Shown in pieces: positions 7,430 to 10,690 of a stretch of DNA of 10,690 nucleotides. Source of the stretch: Deltaproteobacteria bacterium (GTDB lineage: Bacteria; Desulfobacterota; Desulfomonilia; UBA1062); the NCBI GenBank assembly GCA_020053185.1, contig JAGVNP010000329.1, positions 1 to 10,690 of the forward strand, written 5' to 3'. The position numbers and the translations under genes are program-made. A model generated the notes under the pieces. The model was given only the letters and a program-made list of their open reading frames with translations. It was not told the origin of the DNA and made no database searches. How positions within the stretch are numbered: position 1 is the first letter of the stretch; every line of letters begins with the position of its first letter.

Positions 7430-7454
7430 TCTTAATCCTTATGTCTTAAGCCTT
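7430..7454. repeat. Short imperfect direct repeat in the longest intergenic gap
   Basis: Between the synthetase and CoA-transferase genes, TCTTAATCCTT (7430-7440) is followed at a 14-base period by TCTTAAGCCTT (7444-7454), matching at 10 of 11 positions. On the coding strand this reads AAGGnTTAAGA twice. The gap (7388-7461) is otherwise AT-rich, with no clear promoter boxes and no stable hairpin followed by a T run. It may be a leftover duplication, or an operator or RNA signal; it is too short to decide. Confidence 0.3.
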
Positions 7455-7461
7455 TAACCTC

Positions 7462-9396
7462 TTATGCTTCTTTCTCATACATGCTTCCAATGAGATCCGC
7501 ATATTTCTGCATTACTACCTTGCGCTTTACTTTGAGCGACGGGGTGAGTTCTCCTGTTACCTCTGAGAACGGCTGCTTCAATATACGATAATACTTGATT
7601 GTCTCGACCTTTGCGAGTTGCTTATTCTTCTCCTCCACATGCTTATCAACTATAGCACGAAAATCTTCCCTATCGAGAAGCTCTTCCGGAGATTTGAAGG
7701 CAAGTCCTTGTTCTTTGGCCAGCCTTTCAGCCACTTCCAGATTTATACTTGCAAGACCAACAAGATATTTTTTCATATCACCAATAACTACAAATTGCTC
7801 GAACAGCGGGTCTTCCTTGAACATATTTTCTATATTCTGAGGAGCAATATTTTTCCCGCCTGCTGTGATGATAAGATCTTTTTTTCTGTCTGTAATAAGA
7901 AGATAACCATCTTCATCAAACCGGCCGATATCCCCGCTCATGAGCCAGCCGTCTTCAGTAAAGGCATCTTTTGTCTGCTGGGGCATCTTCCAATATCCCT
8001 GGATCACATTGTCTCCCTTGAGCAGTATCTCGCCGTCCTCTGCGATTTTTATCTGATTGGAGGGAAGTGCTCTGCCGGCAGTGTTAAATTTATAGTCATT
8101 TATCGTGTTTAAGGTGGCCGGTGCAGTACACTCAGTCATCCCATATCCTTCAATTACAAATATGCCTGCTGAGTTAAAGAAATCTACGATCTCGCGCGAA
8201 ATAGGCGCACCTGATGCAGTCATCCATCTGACCCTGCCGCCAAGCGCTTCCCGCAATTTTTTAAATACTAAAGTGTAGGCTAGCTTATACTGGATATGCA
8301 AGCCCCAGGGGATATCCTGCCTTTTTTCCTTCATCTTACTTACCTTGGCCCCGATATCCTTTGCCCAGTAAAACATCTTCTGTTTCCATTGAGCCTGTTC
8401 TTTTACCTGGGAAAGGATCTTCGCATATACCTTTTCGCATACCCTGGGCACAGCAAGAATGATTGTCGGCCTCTTTGCCTTGATATCCTCCACAATAGTA
8501 TCAAAACTCTCGGCATAGTGCGTGGTGATTCCGGCAAATATACCGGTAAAATGCCCTGCGACCCTCTCATACACATGGCACAATGGCAGGAAGGGAACTG
8601 TTTCATCTGTGTAGAATGCAGGAACCACCTTTCCAAGTGCTTTAAGGTTTGCAAAAACATTTTTATGCGTGATCATCGCACCTTTTGGCGGGCCTGTTGT
8701 TCCTGATGTGTAGATAAATGTGGCCAGGTCATCCTGTTCTACTGCATCGGTAAGCTTCTCAAACAGGCCGGGTTCTCTTTTCTCCATATCTTTTCCACGC
8801 CGAACAAGTTCGTCAAAACTCATAACCATGCTGTTTGACATGTCACAACCTTCAGTGTTCATGACCACTATCTTTGTGAGAGTGGGACACTCTTTTATTT
8901 TTTCAAGCGCCTTGGCAAGGGCAACTTTATCTTCTGCGATAAAAATCTTGGAGTCAGAATTGCTGATAATGTAAGCAATTTCTGCTGATGGTAATGTCAC
9001 ATAAATGGGAATCGTGCATCCTCCGATTCCCATTATGCCTATATCTGAGAATATCCATTCCAGCCTGTTCTGGGCCAGAAGAGCTACTCTATCGCCTTTT
9101 CGAACACCAAGGCTGTAGAGACCAAGTCCTACAGCCCTGGCCATATTATAATATTCTTTCCAGGAGACTCCGCTCCATACACCTTTCATCCGCTTCTCAA
9201 CTGCAAACCGGTCACCATATTTCTCAGCCTGCAAGCGCAAAAGCTGGGGGATATTTTTTGTAAGTTTGAGAATATCTACTGTGTCCAGCCTGAGCCCTTC
9301 GATGATTTTTTCTTTTTCTATAACCGCATCGATAAGCTCTTTTTTACTCGTCCTCTTCAGCTCTTTTCTGAGCCACACCTCTTGCTTGGCATCCAT
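7462..9396 (-). CDS. AMP-forming long-chain-type acyl-CoA synthetase
   Basis: A 644-residue adenylate-forming acid-CoA ligase: acid + ATP + CoA gives acyl-CoA + AMP + PPi, on the cytosolic side, possibly membrane-associated. All core motifs are present: the AMP/phosphate loop YTSGTTGPPKGAM (229-241), the A5-type EGYGMTE (416-422), SGDIGRFDEDGYL (487-499) with the ribose-binding Asp, the hinge-region DRKKDLI (503-509), GGKNIAP (513-519), and a C-terminal LTPSLKVKRK (617-626) of the ACSL/FadD15 type. Length and the long insertion around 330-390 match long-chain synthetases rather than acetyl- or 4-coumarate-type ligases, but real chain length is not proven. The ATG has an AGGGGGA Shine-Dalgarno about nine bases upstream. 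It probably supplies the CoA ester used by the downstream dehydrogenases and thiolases. The 5' end also holds a charged helical stretch (about 8-36) ahead of the catalytic core. Confidence 0.93.
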   Translation of the reverse strand: MDAKQEVWLRKELKRTSKKELIDAVIEKEKIIEGLRLDTVDILKLTKNIPQLLRLQAEKYGDRFAVEKRMKGVWSGVSWKEYYNMARAVGLGLYSLGVRKGDRVALLAQNRLEWIFSDIGIMGIGGCTIPIYVTLPSAEIAYIISNSDSKIFIAEDKVALAKALEKIKECPTLTKIVVMNTEGCDMSNSMVMSFDELVRRGKDMEKREPGLFEKLTDAVEQDDLATFIYTSGTTGPPKGAMITHKNVFANLKALGKVVPAFYTDETVPFLPLCHVYERVAGHFTGIFAGITTHYAESFDTIVEDIKAKRPTIILAVPRVCEKVYAKILSQVKEQAQWKQKMFYWAKDIGAKVSKMKEKRQDIPWGLHIQYKLAYTLVFKKLREALGGRVRWMTASGAPISREIVDFFNSAGIFVIEGYGMTECTAPATLNTINDYKFNTAGRALPSNQIKIAEDGEILLKGDNVIQGYWKMPQQTKDAFTEDGWLMSGDIGRFDEDGYLLITDRKKDLIITAGGKNIAPQNIENMFKEDPLFEQFVVIGDMKKYLVGLASINLEVAERLAKEQGLAFKSPEELLDREDFRAIVDKHVEEKNKQLAKVETIKYYRILKQPFSEVTGELTPSLKVKRKVVMQKYADLIGSMYEKEA

Positions 9397-9447
9397 GATG
9401 CTTAATCCCCCTATTATTTTTATTTATTTAAAACTCAGTACAGTCGC
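9397..9447 (-). other. AT-rich intergenic gap
   Basis: The 51 bases between the BKACE stop and the synthetase start are AT-rich on the coding strand (runs such as TTTTAAATAAATAAAAATAAT) and end in the synthetase Shine-Dalgarno. There is no GC-rich hairpin followed by Ts, so no intrinsic terminator. A weak internal promoter is possible, but no well-spaced -35/-10 pair stands out. Confidence 0.4.
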
Positions 9448-10317
9448 TTATTTCTGCTTAATCCCCATGGTCTTCCGTGCTTCAGCAGGTGTTGCAGGTT
9501 CTCTACCCAGACCAGCTGCGATCTTTACAGCCCACTCTACCTGCTCATAACTCCCTTTTGCTAATTCACCATTGGGTGTGCGAACATTATCCTCAAGACC
9601 TACTCTCATATGTCCGCCCATCAGGCATGACATGGTGATTGCCGGGTACTGTTCAATGCCAACACCGCAGGTGGTAAAGTTCGCACCTGCCGGCAAAGCA
9701 TTGTACATCGCAACGAATGACTCTGGTCTGAAATTCTGACCACCTGCAACGCTCCAGACAAAATTGAAATTCATTGGCTCTGAGAATATGCCCTGTTTGT
9801 TGATCAGCAATGTGTTGTCAAGGCCGCCCATATCATAGCACTCTATCTCCGGTTTTACGCCGTTCTCTTCCATTGCTTTGCCAAAATTCTGCAGCATGGT
9901 AAAAGTATTCTCAAAGACGAAATCAATAACGACTTGTCCGGTTTTCCTGTCCACCAGCCCAAAATTCATGGTGTTCGTATTAAGAGAGGCCATTGCAGGC
10001 TTGATCGCTACAATCTGCGCAATCCTCTGTTCAGCGGTCTTGCCCATTCCCACCGCAGAGCTCAAATTCACGATCAGCTCCGGGGTTTTGTCTTTGATTG
10101 CATCATGGGTCGCTTTGATCCGATCGATCTCATGGGTTGGCCATCCATCATCGGTCCTGGCATGGACATGCACCATTGCAGCGCCGGCCTTGTAGCATTT
10201 TGCAGCTTCTTCAGCAAATTCCTTTGGCGTGTAGGGAACAGCTGGGTTCTGATTCTTCATGGTTGCAGCTCCTGCAAGTGCAGCACAAATGATAACTTTT
10301 TTGGGTAGTTCTGACAT
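9448..10317 (-). CDS. BKACE-family beta-keto acid cleavage enzyme (DUF849)
   Basis: A 289-residue TIM-barrel Zn enzyme of the BKACE family. The type enzyme, Kce of lysine fermentation, converts 3-keto-5-aminohexanoate plus acetyl-CoA to acetoacetate plus 3-aminobutyryl-CoA. By alignment from memory with Kce, the metal ligands are H50 and H52 (HVHAR) and E242 (GLEDN). Other catalytic residues also appear kept: S86 (NLSSAVG), E159 (PEIECY), R238 (GGHMRVG) and D243. The Glu14 of Kce that contacts the substrate amine is Ala here (A18 in AGAATMK), so the substrate is probably not the 5-amino acid, and the kce symbol is withheld. Length is slightly above Kce. The start ATG follows AAGGAGGAGGT by four bases. 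The surrounding synthetase, CoA-transferase and thiolases suggest the acetoacetate produced is re-activated and split to acetyl-CoA. Confidence 0.92.
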   Translation of the reverse strand: MSELPKKVIICAALAGAATMKNQNPAVPYTPKEFAEEAAKCYKAGAAMVHVHARTDDGWPTHEIDRIKATHDAIKDKTPELIVNLSSAVGMGKTAEQRIAQIVAIKPAMASLNTNTMNFGLVDRKTGQVVIDFVFENTFTMLQNFGKAMEENGVKPEIECYDMGGLDNTLLINKQGIFSEPMNFNFVWSVAGGQNFRPESFVAMYNALPAGANFTTCGVGIEQYPAITMSCLMGGHMRVGLEDNVRTPNGELAKGSYEQVEWAVKIAAGLGREPATPAEARKTMGIKQK

Positions 10318-10358
10318 AAATACCTCCTCCTTTTTATTTTTTTATTTTATTAACCTGC

Positions 10359-10690
10359 TTACACAGGCTCAAAATGATCCAGATCCAGGATAGAGTTCGT
10401 AGTCTTTGCCGCAAAGACTGCCTTTACCCTCATACCTACAGTTACTTTATGGAGATCGATCCCTTCCACAATATGGGCAAAGGGCGTATCTGCACCATCC
10501 AACTTTACCATGGCAAGAATGTAAGGCGCTCGCCTCGGAAGGTGTTTGTCATTATAATTTACGACAGTGAAATTGGTAATGACCCCTTCGTTCGATAGTT
10601 CTACCCAATTTTCATCAATCTTTGAAAAACATTTTTCACAGTATTCTCTGGGAGGGATAAAAACCTTGTTACATTTATTGCACTTCACTC
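10359..10690 (-). CDS. DUF35 Zn-ribbon/OB-fold protein, 5' end outside the window (copy C)
   Basis: About 109 residues of a third DUF35 protein are visible: a zinc ribbon with two CxxC pairs (KCNKC and CEKC flanking NKVFIPPREY), then the OB-fold with ILAMVKLDGADTPFAHIVEG, MRVKAVFA and a C-terminal LDHFEPV. A GTG at 10688-10686 could be read as a start, but it falls exactly where the family has a residue before the first ribbon Cys (Thr in copy B, ...GTKCPEC). The N-terminal helix of about 35-40 residues would then be missing. The gene therefore most likely continues past the edge, and the visible part of the codon before it (GA) suits Gly. It is more divergent than copies A and B. Such genes normally sit beside a thiolase gene, so one may lie upstream. 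The TAA stop is 41 AT-rich bases before the BKACE gene. Confidence 0.85.
   Translation of the reverse strand, partial: VKCNKCNKVFIPPREYCEKCFSKIDENWVELSNEGVITNFTVVNYNDKHLPRRAPYILAMVKLDGADTPFAHIVEGIDLHKVTVGMRVKAVFAAKTTNSILDLDHFEPV

Noticed and set aside
9397..9447. Intrinsic terminator between BKACE and synthetase
   Set aside because: The gap is AT-rich but has no GC-rich inverted repeat followed by a T run on the coding strand.
7595..10308. Plus-strand open frames opposite the synthetase and BKACE genes (for example 7618-8112, 8296-8706, 9934-10308)
   Set aside because: Each is fully inside a well-supported minus-strand gene and its translation matches no family I recognise.
9448..10317. Naming the BKACE gene kce and the cluster a lysine-fermentation operon
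   Set aside because: The amine-contacting Glu is Ala, and no lysine aminomutase, 3,5-diaminohexanoate dehydrogenase or 3-aminobutyryl-CoA ammonia-lyase gene is present.
10359..10688. Treating the GTG at 10688 as the true start of the edge DUF35 gene
   Set aside because: It would delete the family's N-terminal helix, and the residue aligns with a non-initiator position just before the first zinc-ribbon Cys; the frame is open to the window edge.

Overview
The window is one uninterrupted minus-strand gene block, read from high to low coordinates. It holds eleven substantially visible protein genes plus the first seven codons of a twelfth. Gaps between genes are about -8 to +75 bases, almost every start has a purine-rich Shine-Dalgarno sequence, and several stop codons lie inside the next gene's Shine-Dalgarno. 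No convincing terminator, tRNA, rRNA, CRISPR array or mobile element is visible, so the block looks like part of one long operon continuing past both edges.

Order of transcription: (1) a DUF35 Zn-ribbon/OB-fold protein whose 5' end is outside the window (10690-10359); (2) a DUF849/BKACE beta-keto acid cleavage enzyme (10317-9448); (3) an AMP-forming long-chain-type acyl-CoA synthetase (9396-7462); (4, 5) a two-subunit class I CoA-transferase of the glutaconate type (7387-6389 and 6396-5623); (6, 7) two SCP-x/archaeal-type thiolase-like proteins (5612-4470 and 4460-3297); (8, 9) two tandem, closely similar DUF35 proteins (3287-2850 and 2837-2370); (10, 11) two acyl-CoA dehydrogenases (2356-1205 and 1195-32); (12) the start of another gene (22-1).

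The families together indicate beta-oxidation-like breakdown of a carboxylic acid as CoA thioesters. The synthetase and/or CoA-transferase would activate the acid, the dehydrogenases would introduce double bonds, and a thiolase/DUF35 complex would cleave (or form) a C-C bond. BKACE would convert a free beta-keto acid plus acetyl-CoA into acetoacetate plus a new acyl-CoA, and the CoA-transferase could re-activate acetoacetate. Enoyl-CoA hydratase, 3-hydroxyacyl-CoA dehydrogenase and electron-transfer flavoprotein are absent here and would have to lie outside. The substrate cannot be read from the sequence.

The organism is probably an anaerobic or syntrophic bacterium of moderate GC, perhaps of the former Deltaproteobacteria (Desulfobacterota). 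This rests only on the gene mix and the strong AGGAGG signals, and is a weak inference. The most unusual points are the doubled thiolase/DUF35 set in which one thiolase lacks the nucleophilic cysteine, a BKACE without the substrate-amine glutamate of the lysine-fermentation enzyme, and an acyl-CoA dehydrogenase with Asp where the related LCAD/IVD enzymes have their catalytic Glu.
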